Origin: Streptomyces sp. HUAS CB01
GTDB lineage: Bacteria; Actinomycetota; Actinomycetes; Streptomycetales; Streptomycetaceae
Assembly (NCBI RefSeq): GCF_030406905.1
Contig: NZ_CP129137.1
Coordinates: 7,099,501 to 7,163,500 of the forward strand
DNA length: 64,000 nucleotides
Direction: 5' to 3'
This document shows positions 53,838 through 63,562 of this stretch, one piece after another. The notes under the pieces are model-generated. The model was given only the letters and a program-made list of their open reading frames with translations. It did not search any database and had not been told where the DNA came from. How positions within the stretch are numbered: the first letter of the stretch is position 1; each line of letters begins with the position of its first letter. The position numbers were made by a program, and so were the translations under genes.

Positions 53838-54527
53838 ATGGCAGCCTCCCCGGGCACGCCGCCCGACGACGCCCCGGTCCCGCCGCTGCTGATCGCCTGC
53901 GCGCTCGGCATCGAACGGCTCGCCCTGCGCGCGGGCGGCCGGGGCGGCGCGCCGGGCCCGGTGACCGTACTCCGAACGGGTATGGGGCCGAAGAACGCGG
54001 AGCGTGGCCTCGCGCGGGCGCTGGGTGACGGCGTGGAGGGCGGGGGAGACCGTACCGGGACGGTGCCGGCGGCCGGGGTCATCGCCTCCGGTTTCTGTGC
54101 GGGGCTGGCTCCCGGGATGCACCCCGGTGACGTCGTGGTGGCCGACGAGACCCGCGGGCCCTGGGGCGTCACCCCCTGCACCGCCACGGATGTGCTGACG
54201 GAGGCCCTGGCCAGGGCGGTGCCCGGGCGGACCGTGCACACCGGCCCGCTGACCGCCTCCGACCACGTGGTGCGCGGAGAGGAGCGGACGGAGCTGGCGG
54301 CGACGGGGGCGATCGCGGTGGACATGGAGTCGGCCGCGACGCTCCGCAGTGCCCTGCGAGCCGGAGTGCGCCCGGTTGCGGCCGTCCGGGTGGTCGTGGA
54401 CGCTCCAGAGCATGAGCTGGTCCGAATCGGCACGGTGCGCGGTGGAATATCAGCTTTCCGTGTCTTGTGTGCCGTAATGCCTGCTTTCTTCGAATGGCAC
54501 CGTTCTTTGCTGCTCCCCAGGAGGTGA
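53838..54527 (+). CDS. hpnG: Adenosylhopane nucleosidase/phosphorylase HpnG
   Basis: 229 residues of the MTA/SAH nucleosidase (PNP-UDP) fold. GMGPKNAERGLARAL and the base- and ribose-binding DMESAATLRSAL are typical. HpnG is known to remove adenine from adenosylhopane, giving ribosylhopane. The start follows the shc stop at once. The last codons precede the strong ribosome site AGGAGG of hpnH. Confidence 0.88.
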   Translation: MAASPGTPPDDAPVPPLLIACALGIERLALRAGGRGGAPGPVTVLRTGMGPKNAERGLARALGDGVEGGGDRTGTVPAAGVIASGFCAGLAPGMHPGDVVVADETRGPWGVTPCTATDVLTEALARAVPGRTVHTGPLTASDHVVRGEERTELAATGAIAVDMESAATLRSALRAGVRPVAAVRVVVDAPEHELVRIGTVRGGISAFRVLCAVMPAFFEWHRSLLLPRR

Positions 54528-54532
54528 GCCAG

Positions 54533-55555
54533 ATGGCCATGCCGCTCCGCCAGACCATCAGGGTCGGGACCTATCTCTTCCAACAGAAGCTCCGCAGGCG
54601 CGAGAAGTTCCCGCTGATCGTGGAGCTGGAGCCGTTGTTCGCGTGCAATCTGAAGTGCGAGGGCTGCGGGAAGATCCAGCACCCGGCCGGGATCCTCAAA
54701 CAGCGGATGCCGGTCGCCCAGGCCGTGGGCGCCGTTCTGGAGTCCGGTGCCCCGATGGTCTCGATCGCGGGCGGCGAGCCGTTGATGCACCCTCAGATCG
54801 ACGAGATCGTGCGGCAGTTGGTGGCGAGGAAGAAGTACGTCTTCCTCTGCACCAACGCCTTGCTGCTGCGCAAGAAGATGGACCGGTTCACCCCCTCGCG
54901 GTACTTCGCCTTCGCCGTCCACATCGACGGGCTGCGCGAGCGGCACGACGAGTCCGTCGCCAAGGAGGGCGTCTTCGACGAGGCGGTGGAGGCGATCAAG
55001 GAGGCCAAGCGGAGCGGTTTCCGGGTCACCACCAACTCCACCTTCTTCAACACCGACACCCCGCAGACGGTCGTCGAGGTGCTGAACTACCTCAACGACG
55101 AGCTCAGGGTCGACGAGATGATGATCTCGCCCGCGTACGCCTACGAGAAGGCACCCGACCAGGAGCACTTCCTCGGCGTCGAGCAGACCCGCGAGCTGTT
55201 CCGGAAGGCCTTCGCCGACGGCAACCGGCGGCGCTGGCGGCTGAACCACTCCCCGCTCTTCCTGGACTTCCTCGAGGGCAAGGTCGACTTCCCCTGCACC
55301 GCCTGGGCGATTCCGAACTACTCGCTCTTCGGCTGGCAGCGCCCCTGCTACCTGATGAGCGACGGTTACGTCCCCACGTACAAGGAACTGGTCGAGGACA
55401 CCGACTGGAGCAAGTACGGCCGAGGCAGGGACCCGCGCTGCGCGAACTGCATGGCCCACTGCGGCTACGAACCGACCGCCGTCCTGGCCACCATGGGCTC
55501 CCTGAAGGAGTCGTTGCGCGCCGCGCGGGAAACCGTGTCGGGTAGCGGGAGCTGA
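54533..55555 (+). CDS. hpnH: Radical SAM adenosyl-hopene transferase HpnH
   Basis: 340 residues from the ATG at 54533 after CAGGAGGTGAG. The [4Fe-4S] cysteines are 38, 42 and 45 in [21 protein letters not shown] is the GGE motif. Further Cys occur near the C-terminus ([13 protein letters not shown]), perhaps for structure or a second cluster. HpnH joins the 5'-deoxyadenosyl radical to diploptene, the first step in C35 hopanoids. dxs follows after 61 bp. Confidence 0.95.
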   Translation: MAMPLRQTIRVGTYLFQQKLRRREKFPLIVELEPLFACNLKCEGCGKIQHPAGILKQRMPVAQAVGAVLESGAPMVSIAGGEPLMHPQIDEIVRQLVARKKYVFLCTNALLLRKKMDRFTPSRYFAFAVHIDGLRERHDESVAKEGVFDEAVEAIKEAKRSGFRVTTNSTFFNTDTPQTVVEVLNYLNDELRVDEMMISPAYAYEKAPDQEHFLGVEQTRELFRKAFADGNRRRWRLNHSPLFLDFLEGKVDFPCTAWAIPNYSLFGWQRPCYLMSDGYVPTYKELVEDTDWSKYGRGRDPRCANCMAHCGYEPTAVLATMGSLKESLRAARETVSGSGS

Positions 55556-55616
55556 GGCCGGACGGCGGACGCCGGCCGCCCCTGCCGGAGCAACGGATCA
55601 GAGAGGGGGCACGAGC

Positions 55617-57629
55617 GTGCCGATTCTGGAGCACATCCGGGAGCCGCGCGACCTCGAGGCGCTGACGGAAGGGGAACTCGGCGAACTGGCCGAGGAGATC
55701 AGGGAGTTCCTCGTCCGGGCCGTCGCCAGGACCGGCGGTCATCTGGGACCCAACCTCGGGGTGGTGGAGCTGACCATCGCCCTGCACCGGGTCTTCGACT
55801 CGCCGGCCGACCGGATCCTCTGGGACACCGGTCACCAGAGCTACGTGCACAAGCTGCTGACCGGCCGGCAGGACTTCTCCAAGCTGCGTGGCAAGGGGGG
55901 CCTGTCCGGCTACCCGTCGCGTGCCGAGTCCGAGCACGACGTCATCGAGAACTCGCACGCCTCGACGGTCCTCGGCTGGGCGGACGGCCTGGCCAAGGCC
56001 AACGAACTGCTGCGGAGGGACGACCACGTCGTCGCGGTCATCGGTGACGGGGCCCTCACCGGCGGCATGGCCTGGGAGGCGCTGAACAACATCGCCGACG
56101 CCGAGGACCGCCCGCTCGTCATCGTCGTCAACGACAACGAGCGCTCCTACGCGCCGACCACGGGCGGCCTCGCGAGCCATCTGGCCACGCTGCGCACCAC
56201 CGACGGCTACGAGCGCTTCCTCGCCCGCGGCAAGGACCTCCTGGAGCGCACCCCCGTCGTCGGGAAGCCGCTGTACGAGACGCTGCACGGTGCCAAGAAG
56301 GGCCTGAAGGACGTCGTCGCCCCGCAGGGCCTGTTCGAGGATCTGGGCCTGAAGTACGTCGGCCCCGTCGACGGCCACGACATCGTCGCCGTGGCGTCGG
56401 CGCTGCGCCAGGCCAAGCGCTTCCGCGGGCCTGTGCTGGTCCACTGCCTCACCGAGAAGGGGCGGGGCTACCGCCCGGCCCTGGAGGACGAGGCCGACCG
56501 CTTCCACACCGTCGGCGCGATGGACCCGGCGACCTGTCTGCCGCTCGCCCCGGCGGGCGGCCCTTCCTGGACGTCGGTCTTCGGGGACGAGCTGGCGGCC
56601 ATCGGCGCCGAGCGGCCCGACGTCGTGGCGATCACGGCGGCGATGCTCCACCCGGTGGGGCTGACGGCGTTCGCCGAGCGCTTCCCCGGCCGTGTGTGGG
56701 ACGTGGGCATCGCCGAACAGCACGCCGCCGTCTCCGCCGCCGGGCTCGCGACCGGCGGACTGCACCCCGTCGTCGCCGTGTACGCCACGTTCCTCAACCG
56801 GGCCTTCGACCAGCTGCTGATGGACGTCGCCCTGCACCAGTGCGGTGTGACCTTCGTGCTGGACCGGGCCGGCGTCACCGGCACGGACGGCCCCTCGCAC
56901 AACGGCGTGTGGGACATGTCGGTCCTCCAGGTCGTCCCCGGCCTCCGGATCGCCGCCCCGCGCGACGCCGAACAGCTGCGGGTCCAGCTCCGCGAGGCCG
57001 TCGACGTCTCGGACGCGCCGACCGTGCTGCGCTTCCCCAAGGAGTCCGTCGGGGAGCCGGTGCCCGCGCTGGAGCGGATCGGCGGGATGGACGTGCTGCA
57101 CCGCGGCGCGGATCCCGAGGTGCTGATCGTGTCCGTCGGGGCGACGGCGCAGGTGTGCCTGGGGGCAGCCGAGCTGCTGGAGGCCCGGGGTCCGCGCTGC
57201 ACCGTCGTCGATCCCCGCTGGGTCAAGCCCGTCGACGAGCAGCTCGCGCCCCTCGCGGCCCGGCACCGGATCGTCGCGGTCGTGGAGGACAACAGCCGTG
57301 CCGGCGGGGTCGGTTCGGCGGTGGGACAGGCGCTGCGCGACGCCGGCGTGGACGTGCCGCTGCGGACCTTCGGCATCCCCGACGAGTTCCTCGCCCACGC
57401 CAAGCGGGCCGAGGTCCTCGCCGACATCGGGCTGACCCCGGTGGACGTCGCCGGGCGGATCGCCGCCGCCCTCACCCGGGGGAAGCGGCCGGACCCACCG
57501 GTGTCCCGCCCTCGGGCCGGGACGGCTTCGCCCACGACCGGGACGACCCGGACGGCCCGGACGGCCGGGCCGACCCCCGACACCGAGCAGTCCGAGCCAC
57601 CCGAGAAACCCCAGGAGCGCCGCGGATGA
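55617..57629 (+). CDS. dxs: 1-Deoxy-D-xylulose-5-phosphate synthase
   Basis: 670 residues with a GTG start. TPP-binding motif [16 protein letters not shown]...NDNERS; catalytic Glu in [24 protein letters not shown] at the N-terminus. It makes DXP from pyruvate and glyceraldehyde-3-phosphate, the entry of the MEP pathway. The last 45 residues (after [12 protein letters not shown]) are a Pro/Thr/Arg-rich tail not needed for the fold. It overlaps the next gene by ATGA. The ispG gene that I would expect between hpnH and dxs is missing. Confidence 0.96.
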   Translation: MPILEHIREPRDLEALTEGELGELAEEIREFLVRAVARTGGHLGPNLGVVELTIALHRVFDSPADRILWDTGHQSYVHKLLTGRQDFSKLRGKGGLSGYPSRAESEHDVIENSHASTVLGWADGLAKANELLRRDDHVVAVIGDGALTGGMAWEALNNIADAEDRPLVIVVNDNERSYAPTTGGLASHLATLRTTDGYERFLARGKDLLERTPVVGKPLYETLHGAKKGLKDVVAPQGLFEDLGLKYVGPVDGHDIVAVASALRQAKRFRGPVLVHCLTEKGRGYRPALEDEADRFHTVGAMDPATCLPLAPAGGPSWTSVFGDELAAIGAERPDVVAITAAMLHPVGLTAFAERFPGRVWDVGIAEQHAAVSAAGLATGGLHPVVAVYATFLNRAFDQLLMDVALHQCGVTFVLDRAGVTGTDGPSHNGVWDMSVLQVVPGLRIAAPRDAEQLRVQLREAVDVSDAPTVLRFPKESVGEPVPALERIGGMDVLHRGADPEVLIVSVGATAQVCLGAAELLEARGPRCTVVDPRWVKPVDEQLAPLAARHRIVAVVEDNSRAGGVGSAVGQALRDAGVDVPLRTFGIPDEFLAHAKRAEVLADIGLTPVDVAGRIAAALTRGKRPDPPVSRPRAGTASPTTGTTRTARTAGPTPDTEQSEPPEKPQERRG

Positions 57630-59011
57630 CCACCGAGTTCGACCTCGCGAAGCTGCTCGCGGAGCGGGGCGGTGAGCGGTACGAGCTGCACGCCCGTCAC
57701 CTCAACCACCAACTGCCCCGCATGCTTCGGACGATCGGCTTCGACAAGGTGTACGAGCGGGGGGAGGGCGCGTACTTCTGGGACGACGAGGGCAACGACT
57801 ACCTCGACATGCTCGCCGGGTTCGGCGTCATGGGCCTCGGCCGGCACCACCCGGTCGTCCGCAAGGCGCTCCACGACGTCCTGGACGCCTCGCTCGCGGA
57901 TCTGACCCGCTTCGACTGCCCGCCCCTGCCCGGACTGCTCGCCGAGAAGCTGCTGGCCCACAGCCCCCACCTGGACCGCGTCTTCTTCTGCAACAGCGGT
58001 ACGGAGGCGGTCGAGACGGCCCTGAAGTTCGCCCGGTACGCGACCGGCCGGCCCAGGATCCTCTACTGCGCCCACGCCTTCCACGGACTGACGGCCGGCT
58101 CGCTCTCGGTCAACGGCGAGGCGTGCTTCCGGGACGGGTTCGCCCCGCTGTTCCCGGACACCGCGGTCGAGCTGGGCGATCTGTCGGCGCTGGAACGGGA
58201 GCTGGCCCGCGGCGACGTGGCGGGCTTCGTCGTGGAGCCGATCCAGGGCAAGGGCGTGCACGAGGCGCCGCCCGGATTCCTGCGCGCGGCGCAGGACCTG
58301 CTGCGCCGGCACGGGGCGCTGCTGATCGCCGACGAGGTGCAGACCGGCCTCGGCAGGACCGGGGACTTCTACGCCCACCAGCACGAGGACGGTGTGGAGC
58401 CCGACCTCGTCTGCGTGGCCAAGGCCCTGTCGGGCGGCTATGTTCCGGTCGGCGCGACCCTGGGCAAGGAGTGGATCTTCAAGAAGGTCTACTCGTCGAT
58501 GGACCGGGTGCTGGTGCACTCGGCGAGTTTCGGCTCCAACGCCCAGGCGATGGCGGCCGGTCTCGCCGTGCTGTCGGTGATCGAGGACGAGCAGGTCGTC
58601 GCGAACGCCCGGGTCACCGGGGAACTGCTGCGGACGCGGCTGGCCGCCCTCGTGGACCGTTACGAGCTGCTCCACGAGGTCCGCGGGCGCGGGTTGATGA
58701 TCGGGATCGAGTTCGGCCGGCCGTCCTCGCTCGGGCTGCGCAGCCGCTGGACGATGCTGCAGGCGGCCCGCAAGGGGCTGTTCGCCCAGATGGTGGTGGT
58801 GCCCCTGCTGCAGAGGCACCGCATCCTCACCCAGGTCTCGGGCGACCGGCTGGAAGTGATCAAGCTGATTCCGCCGCTGATCATCGGGGAGCCGGAGGTC
58901 GACCGGTTCGTCGAGGCGTTCACCGCCGTGATGGACGAGGCGCACGGCGGCAGCGGGCTGATGTGGGACTTCGGGAAGACCCTCGTGAAGCAGGCGGTCG
59001 CCAACCGCTGA
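57626..59011 (+). CDS. hpnO: Class III aminotransferase, HpnO-like
   Basis: 461 residues. PLP lysine is Lys266 in [12 protein letters not shown]; other marks are [36 protein letters not shown] and [13 protein letters not shown]. In the hopanoid pathway this enzyme would aminate the ribosylhopane-derived aldehyde to aminobacteriohopanetriol. The position after dxs, with ATGA overlap, matches the known hopanoid clusters of Streptomyces. A different acetylornithine-type substrate cannot be excluded by sequence alone. Confidence 0.9.
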   Translation: MTTEFDLAKLLAERGGERYELHARHLNHQLPRMLRTIGFDKVYERGEGAYFWDDEGNDYLDMLAGFGVMGLGRHHPVVRKALHDVLDASLADLTRFDCPPLPGLLAEKLLAHSPHLDRVFFCNSGTEAVETALKFARYATGRPRILYCAHAFHGLTAGSLSVNGEACFRDGFAPLFPDTAVELGDLSALERELARGDVAGFVVEPIQGKGVHEAPPGFLRAAQDLLRRHGALLIADEVQTGLGRTGDFYAHQHEDGVEPDLVCVAKALSGGYVPVGATLGKEWIFKKVYSSMDRVLVHSASFGSNAQAMAAGLAVLSVIEDEQVVANARVTGELLRTRLAALVDRYELLHEVRGRGLMIGIEFGRPSSLGLRSRWTMLQAARKGLFAQMVVVPLLQRHRILTQVSGDRLEVIKLIPPLIIGEPEVDRFVEAFTAVMDEAHGGSGLMWDFGKTLVKQAVANR

Positions 59012-59126
59012 GGCGGTGCGGCCGGGAGCACGACGGCACGGTCACCGGGCCGCGCACGACGGCCCGGAGCGGGCCCCGCCGCGCCGGTGTGCCGGGGGCG
59101 GCTCCCGGCCGAGCCGGCCTCCGCCG

Positions 59127-59942
59127 TCAGACCGTCCCGTCGACCAGGCGCTCGCGGAGCCGCTCGCGCGTCGCCGGGGTGAGGCCGAGGCCGTCCGTGA
59201 GATAGCGCTCGGTGCTGCCCCACACCTCGTCCATGGTGTCGAACGCCGCGGCCAGGTACTCGGCCCGCGCGTCGAAGAGCGGGCCCAGCAGCTCCATCAC
59301 CTCGGGCGACATCCCGGCGGGGGAGCTGTCGCTGCGGCGCACCTTGTAGCGCCGGTGGGGGTCGTTCGACTTGAGGTAGTCCGCCTCGATCGCGTCCCGC
59401 TCGACTCCCACGGCCAGCAGCGAGACGGCGATGGAGAGGCCCGCCCGGTCCTTTCCCGCGGCACAGTGCATGAGAGCCGGGGTGCTGTCCTCGGCCAGCG
59501 CGTGCAGGACACGGCTGTGCTCGGCGGTGCGTTCCTTGATGATCAGGCGGTAGGAGGCGATCATCCGCCCGGCAGCCTGGCCGTCGGCGAGGATCGACTT
59601 CAGCTGGTCCAGGTCGCCGTCGCGGACCATCCGCCAGAACTCGGCCCCGTCGGCGGGGTCGGACAGCGGGATGTTGACGTTGCGCACCCCGGCGAGCTCG
59701 ACGTCCGGGCCCTCCAGCCGCTGGTCCGCGCTGTTGCGGAAGTCGAAGATCGTGTGGAGCCCGAGCGAGGAGAGGAAGGCCGCGTCGGTGTCCGTCGCGT
59801 GTGCGAGGTGGCCGCTGCGGAAGAGCCGTCCGTACCGCACGCGCCGTCCGTCCACGGTCGGCAGTCCGCCCACGTCCCGGAAGTTGCGCACACCGGAGAG
59901 CTCGGGTTCGGTCGACGGGGTCTGGGGCAGCTGCTGCGTCAC
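59127..59942 (-). CDS. Tyrosine-protein phosphatase (IphP-type)
   Basis: 271 residues, GTG at 59942 with GGAGGAG 5 nt upstream. The active-site loop is HCAAGKDRAG with the nucleophile Cys160. The N-terminal GVRNFRDVGGLPTVDGRRVRYGRLFRSGHL is the typical start for Y_phosphatase3 proteins. Dephosphorylates phospho-Tyr (and often phosphoinositides or Ser/Thr). It is convergent with the aminotransferase; no partner kinase is seen. Confidence 0.93.
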   Translation of the reverse strand: MTQQLPQTPSTEPELSGVRNFRDVGGLPTVDGRRVRYGRLFRSGHLAHATDTDAAFLSSLGLHTIFDFRNSADQRLEGPDVELAGVRNVNIPLSDPADGAEFWRMVRDGDLDQLKSILADGQAAGRMIASYRLIIKERTAEHSRVLHALAEDSTPALMHCAAGKDRAGLSIAVSLLAVGVERDAIEADYLKSNDPHRRYKVRRSDSSPAGMSPEVMELLGPLFDARAEYLAAAFDTMDEVWGSTERYLTDGLGLTPATRERLRERLVDGTV

Positions 59943-60111
59943 GGGGGCTCCTCCGTGTCTGCGGTCGGCGCTGCTCGCCGACGATGGCGCGGTGCTGACA
60001 CTACGACATCGATTCCTCAGGCAATTATTTCGACCCGTCCCCGCCCGCCCGTTGCCCTGCGGCCGAACCTGCCCGATGTTGTGCCGAGTTGTTCGATTCT
60101 GATGGATCTGG

Positions 60112-60920
60112 ATGGTCGAGACGATCGGCGCCGATCGGATCCGGCTGCTGTTCGGCAGGAGGAGCCATGACGCACTGCTCCTCACCGACCGGGACGAACT
60201 CCTCCATCCGCACCGGGAGCAGCGCATCGGCCCGGCCGACGCCGAAGGGCCGGCCGCCGACCCCCTCGCGCCGTACCGTTCGAGTCGCCCCTGGACGGGC
60301 ACGAGGATTACCCGGTCGGGAGCGGCCCCCGCTTCGTACGCCGGCGCTGTCCGTGCGCACGCCCGAGCGCGTGGCACCGAGTGGCGTCTCGTCACGGCAC
60401 ACGGGGCCGACGGCGGGGAGGAACTGCGGCCCGACTCCGAGGGCGGGTTGCACGGGCTCGCGCTCGGCCCGCGCCACAGCCTCCGCGACGACGCGGACGT
60501 GGTCGAGCGCTGGGGCACCGTTTCGTCAGCGCGACGGCCGGGACGCTCGGCATCGGCGGCGATCTTCCCGCATGGAGCGAGGAGGAGCCGGCGGAGGGCG
60601 CGCGACTCGGTGGAGCTCCGCAAGACGATCGGGCCGCTCGTCCAGCACGGCGAGCTGTACCGGCTGCGTCCGCCGGGGGACGCAGCTGAGCGCCGTGCAG
60701 TACGTCCGCGGCGACGAGACGGCCGCCCTGGCCTGGCTGCCCTCGCAGCGTTACGGCGAGCGCCCATCGCGGCTCCGGCTGCGCGGCCTCGACCCGCGGC
60801 GGAGTACGCGGCCAGGACACGGCCGCCGCCACCGCGGCGCCGTGCCGCTCCACCACGGGCTCCACACCGGTCTCCGCGGGGACCTCGACGCCAGGGCGCT
60901 GCGCTGCCGTCGCGTGTGAG
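60112..60920 (+). pseudogene. Decayed GH36 alpha-galactosidase
   Basis: Pieces that look like an alpha-galactosidase lie in all three forward frames. They read IRLLFGRRSHDALLLTDRDELLHPH, then FESPLDGHEDYPVGSGPRFV in another frame, TPALSVRTPERVAPSG, GTEWRLVTAHGADGGEELRP and SLRDDADVVERWGT (typical of the N-terminal beta domain), then GTLGIGGDLPAWSEEE, LRKTIGPLVQHGELYRLRPP and YVRGDETAALAWLPSQRYGERPSRLRLRGLDP (C-terminal domain). At least four frameshifts are needed, and the central catalytic domain (some 400 residues) is deleted. No working enzyme can result. Family assignment is from motif memory. Confidence 0.75.
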
Positions 60921-61303
60921 TCACGGCACGTGGTGCGGGGGCGCCGGCCGGGAGCGGTCCGGCGCGGTGTGAGCGGGTGGGATGAAATCCGGCAATTGAC
61001 CCGTCGCGTGAATGGGATTCCTGCTGGACGGGCGGAAGGCGTTTTTCCGCGCCAGTCGCACCCGAAATTGCATTCCATCCATAATGGGCGATGTGTCCGA
61101 ATTGGTCGCTTTCGGATAGCGCGCCCCGGTTGCAAACGAGATGGCAACCGCCCGTGAGCTGAATCATATCCGTGACGTTCCGTGGAGTGCGCGCAGGTCC
61201 AACTCCCTTGCCCGCGTGGGATGCGAAGATCCGTAGTCCACGGAGCGTGACCGGGAAATGTGCGCTGATATCCGGCAGATCGATTCAGGGGGGAAATGAC
61301 GGC
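60921..61303 (+). other. AT-richer non-coding stretch before the riboswitch promoter
   Basis: About 380 bp with no convincing gene. It is clearly less GC-rich than the surroundings (for example GAAATCCGGCAATTGACC, ATTGCATTCCATCCATAATG), which suggests upstream regulatory DNA for the M23 gene or leftover foreign DNA next to the pseudogene. Confidence 0.5.
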
Positions 61304-61333
61304 TTGTTCGCCCCGACCCGACTCGCTTACGGT
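61304..61333 (+). promoter_or_regulatory. Candidate promoter ahead of the ydaO riboswitch
   Basis: TTGTTC (61304-61309) and TACGGT (61328-61333) with an 18-bp spacer. Transcription would begin near 61340, just before the riboswitch fold. Confidence 0.55.
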
Positions 61334-61344
61334 CACCGCAATCC

Positions 61345-61525
61345 GGTCGGAACGCCTAATCCTGCCGCCGTCCGGAATATCGCACCCACCCACATGTGGC
61401 AGGAGCGGGGGACCCAGGTACTGCGCCGTTCCGTGACCCAGGACGGCTCGGGGTGAAGCCGTGTGCACACACGGCCGGGCAGCTCCAGCCCGAACCCGAC
61501 AGCTCACCTCGCAGGCGACGGAGAG
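61345..61525 (+). ncRNA. ydaO/yuaA (cyclic di-AMP) riboswitch
   Basis: The conserved landmarks of the class occur in order: GCCTAATCCTGCCGCC, GAGCGGGGGACCCA, CGGGGTGAAGCC, then CCGAACCCGACAGCTCACCT and CGCAGGCGACGGAGAGGA leading into the ribosome site. It sits directly upstream of a LysM/M23 cell-wall hydrolase gene. ydaO riboswitches bind c-di-AMP and normally turn off such genes in actinobacteria. Limits are approximate. Confidence 0.92.
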
Positions 61526-61534
61526 GAATGCGCC

Positions 61535-62545
61535 ATGCCCGGTAAGGGGAAGCACCGCCGTCCGAGGACCAGCCCGTTCAAGCGCGGATTCGTCGCCGCC
61601 AGTACGGGCGGAGCCGTCATCGCCATCCCGTTCATCGGTGCCGCCGGCGCGAACGCCGCCGGGCAGTCCGTGCCTGCCGCCGGACACGCCGCCCCGACCA
61701 CCCACAAGGCCCTCGTCCCCCAGGCGCCGCAGACGGGCAAGGCCGCCAAGGCCTACACCGTCGTGGCGGGTGACCATCTGTCGAAGATCGCGGCCGAGCA
61801 GCACGTCGCGGGCGGCTGGAAGAAGCTCTGGGCCGACAACCGCGCCGCCGTCGGGGAGAACCCCTCGCTGATCCACCCGGGGCTGAAGCTCAGCCTCCAC
61901 GGCAAGCCGAAGGCCACGGGCGACGTCAAGCCGCAGGCGAAGGCCCAGTCGAAGCCCGAGCGCAAGGCCGACGCCCCGGTCAAGTCCGAGGCCGAGGCGC
62001 AGGCCAAGGCGCAGGCCAAGGCCCAGAAGCCGGCAGCCTCCGCCGAGCGCGCCTCCCGCACCGCCGAGCGCGGCGCCGCGGCCCCCGCGGCCGCCCCGGT
62101 CCAGGCCCCGGCCGCCGACACCGCCGTCAAGAACCTCCCCTCGGGCTACTTCGCCCCGGTGGTCGGTGGGATCAGCACCTCGTACAAGACCGCGGGTGCC
62201 ATGTGGTCCAGCGGTTACCACACCGGTGTGGACTTCATCGCCTCCACCGGCACGTCCGTGAAGTCGGTCGGCCCGGGCACCGTCGTCTCGGCCGGCTGGA
62301 GCGGTTCGTACGGCAACGAGGTCGTCATCAAGCACAACGACGGCACGTACTCCCAGTACGCCCACCTCTCCCAGCTCTCCGTCTCCTCCGGGGAGGGCGT
62401 CACCGGCGGACAGCAGATCGGCCTGTCGGGCTCGACCGGCAACTCCACCGGCCCGCACCTGCACTTCGAGATCCGCACCAGCCCCGGTTACGGATCGGAC
62501 ATCGACCCGCTGGCCTACCTGCGCCGGCACGGGGTCTCGATCTGA
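61535..62545 (+). CDS. Secreted LysM / M23 peptidoglycan endopeptidase
   Basis: 336 residues. An N-terminal secretion region (GFVAASTGGAVIAIPFIGAAGANAAG) is followed by one LysM domain (about 70-117, YTVVAGDHLSKIAAEQHVAGGWKKLW), a Lys/Ala/Gln/Pro-rich linker (about 125-195) and an M23 domain (about 215-336) with zinc ligands in YHTGVDF and HLHFEIR. It should cut peptidoglycan cross-links outside the cell. The ydaO riboswitch upstream makes it a c-di-AMP-controlled wall hydrolase. ATG at 61535 after CGGAGAGGA. Confidence 0.95.
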   Translation: MPGKGKHRRPRTSPFKRGFVAASTGGAVIAIPFIGAAGANAAGQSVPAAGHAAPTTHKALVPQAPQTGKAAKAYTVVAGDHLSKIAAEQHVAGGWKKLWADNRAAVGENPSLIHPGLKLSLHGKPKATGDVKPQAKAQSKPERKADAPVKSEAEAQAKAQAKAQKPAASAERASRTAERGAAAPAAAPVQAPAADTAVKNLPSGYFAPVVGGISTSYKTAGAMWSSGYHTGVDFIASTGTSVKSVGPGTVVSAGWSGSYGNEVVIKHNDGTYSQYAHLSQLSVSSGEGVTGGQQIGLSGSTGNSTGPHLHFEIRTSPGYGSDIDPLAYLRRHGVSI

Positions 62546-62574
62546 CGCTGCGTCGGTACCTCGCGCAGCGTCCT

Positions 62575-62610
62575 CCGTCCGCCGGCCCCGCGCAGGGGGC
62601 CGGCGGACGG
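62575..62610 (+). terminator. Strong terminator after the M23 gene
   Basis: Perfect 15-bp stem CCGTCCGCCGGCCCC / GGGGCCGGCGGACGG with a 6-nt loop, 29 bp after the stop codon. Confidence 0.85.
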
Positions 62611-62770
62611 CTTCGTGTGCCCCCACCCCGGGCCGGGCGAAGTGGGGCGCGGCACGCGACCGGTGGCTATTCCCGCTTTGCCGAAAACTGACCTGGTGGT
62701 CTATATCACGCGTCGTCAACCCCTCCCTACGGTGGCGTAGGTCACTTCGCGGGGTGAATGATGACTCGAC

Positions 62771-63562
62771 GTGGCAGATGATTCGCGATCACGAGCAAAG
62801 GACTCCTTCGGGTCGTACGCGGCGATCGGTGACAGCTTCACCGAGGGCGTCGGAGACCCCGGACCCGACGGGCGGTTCGTCGGCTGGGCGGACCGTCTCG
62901 CGGTCCTGCTGGACGACCGCCTACCGGAACACACCTTCCGCTACGCCAATCTCGCCGTACGCGGCAGGCTGCTCGACCAGATCGTGGAGGAGCAGGTCCC
63001 GCGCGCCAAGGAACTCGCCCCCGATCTGGTGACGTTCTGCGCCGGCGGGAACGACATCATCCGGCCCGGCAGCGATCCCGACGACGTCGCCGAACGCTTC
63101 GAGCGGGCGGTCGCCGACCTGACCGCCTCGGTGGGCACGGTGATGGTGACGACCGGGTTCGACACCCGCGGGGTGCCCGTGCTCCGCCATCTCCGGGGCA
63201 AGATCGCCACCTACACGGCGCACGTCCGTGCCATCGCCGACCGCTACGACTGCCCCGTCCTCGACCTCTGGTCGCTCAAGTCGGTGCAGGACCGGCGGGC
63301 GTGGGACGGCGACCGGCTGCACCTGTCACCGGAAGGGCACACGCGCGTGGCGCTGCGGGCAGCGCAGGTGCTCCGTCTGGACGTCCCGGCCGACCCGGAC
63401 CAGCCGTGGCCTCCGCTGCCGCCGCGCGGCACCCTCGAAGTCCGCCGCGACAACATCCAGTGGGCCCGCGAGCATCTCGTGCCGTGGATCGGACGGCGGC
63501 TCCGCGGCGAATCGTCGGGCGATCACGTCGAGCCGAAGCGCCCGGACCTGCTGCCGCTCTGA
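62771..63562 (+). CDS. SGNH/GDSL hydrolase
   Basis: 263 residues with a GTG start. Block I is AAIGDSFTEG with the catalytic Ser, block III CAGGNDII, block V DRLHLSPEGH with catalytic Asp and His. No signal peptide. Esterase or lipase activity on an unknown ester is likely. The long C-terminal part (about 200-263, Arg/Pro-rich) is beyond the usual domain. No good ribosome site is seen. Its 3' end overlaps the convergent radical SAM gene by 40 bp. Confidence 0.9.
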   Translation: MADDSRSRAKDSFGSYAAIGDSFTEGVGDPGPDGRFVGWADRLAVLLDDRLPEHTFRYANLAVRGRLLDQIVEEQVPRAKELAPDLVTFCAGGNDIIRPGSDPDDVAERFERAVADLTASVGTVMVTTGFDTRGVPVLRHLRGKIATYTAHVRAIADRYDCPVLDLWSLKSVQDRRAWDGDRLHLSPEGHTRVALRAAQVLRLDVPADPDQPWPPLPPRGTLEVRRDNIQWAREHLVPWIGRRLRGESSGDHVEPKRPDLLPL

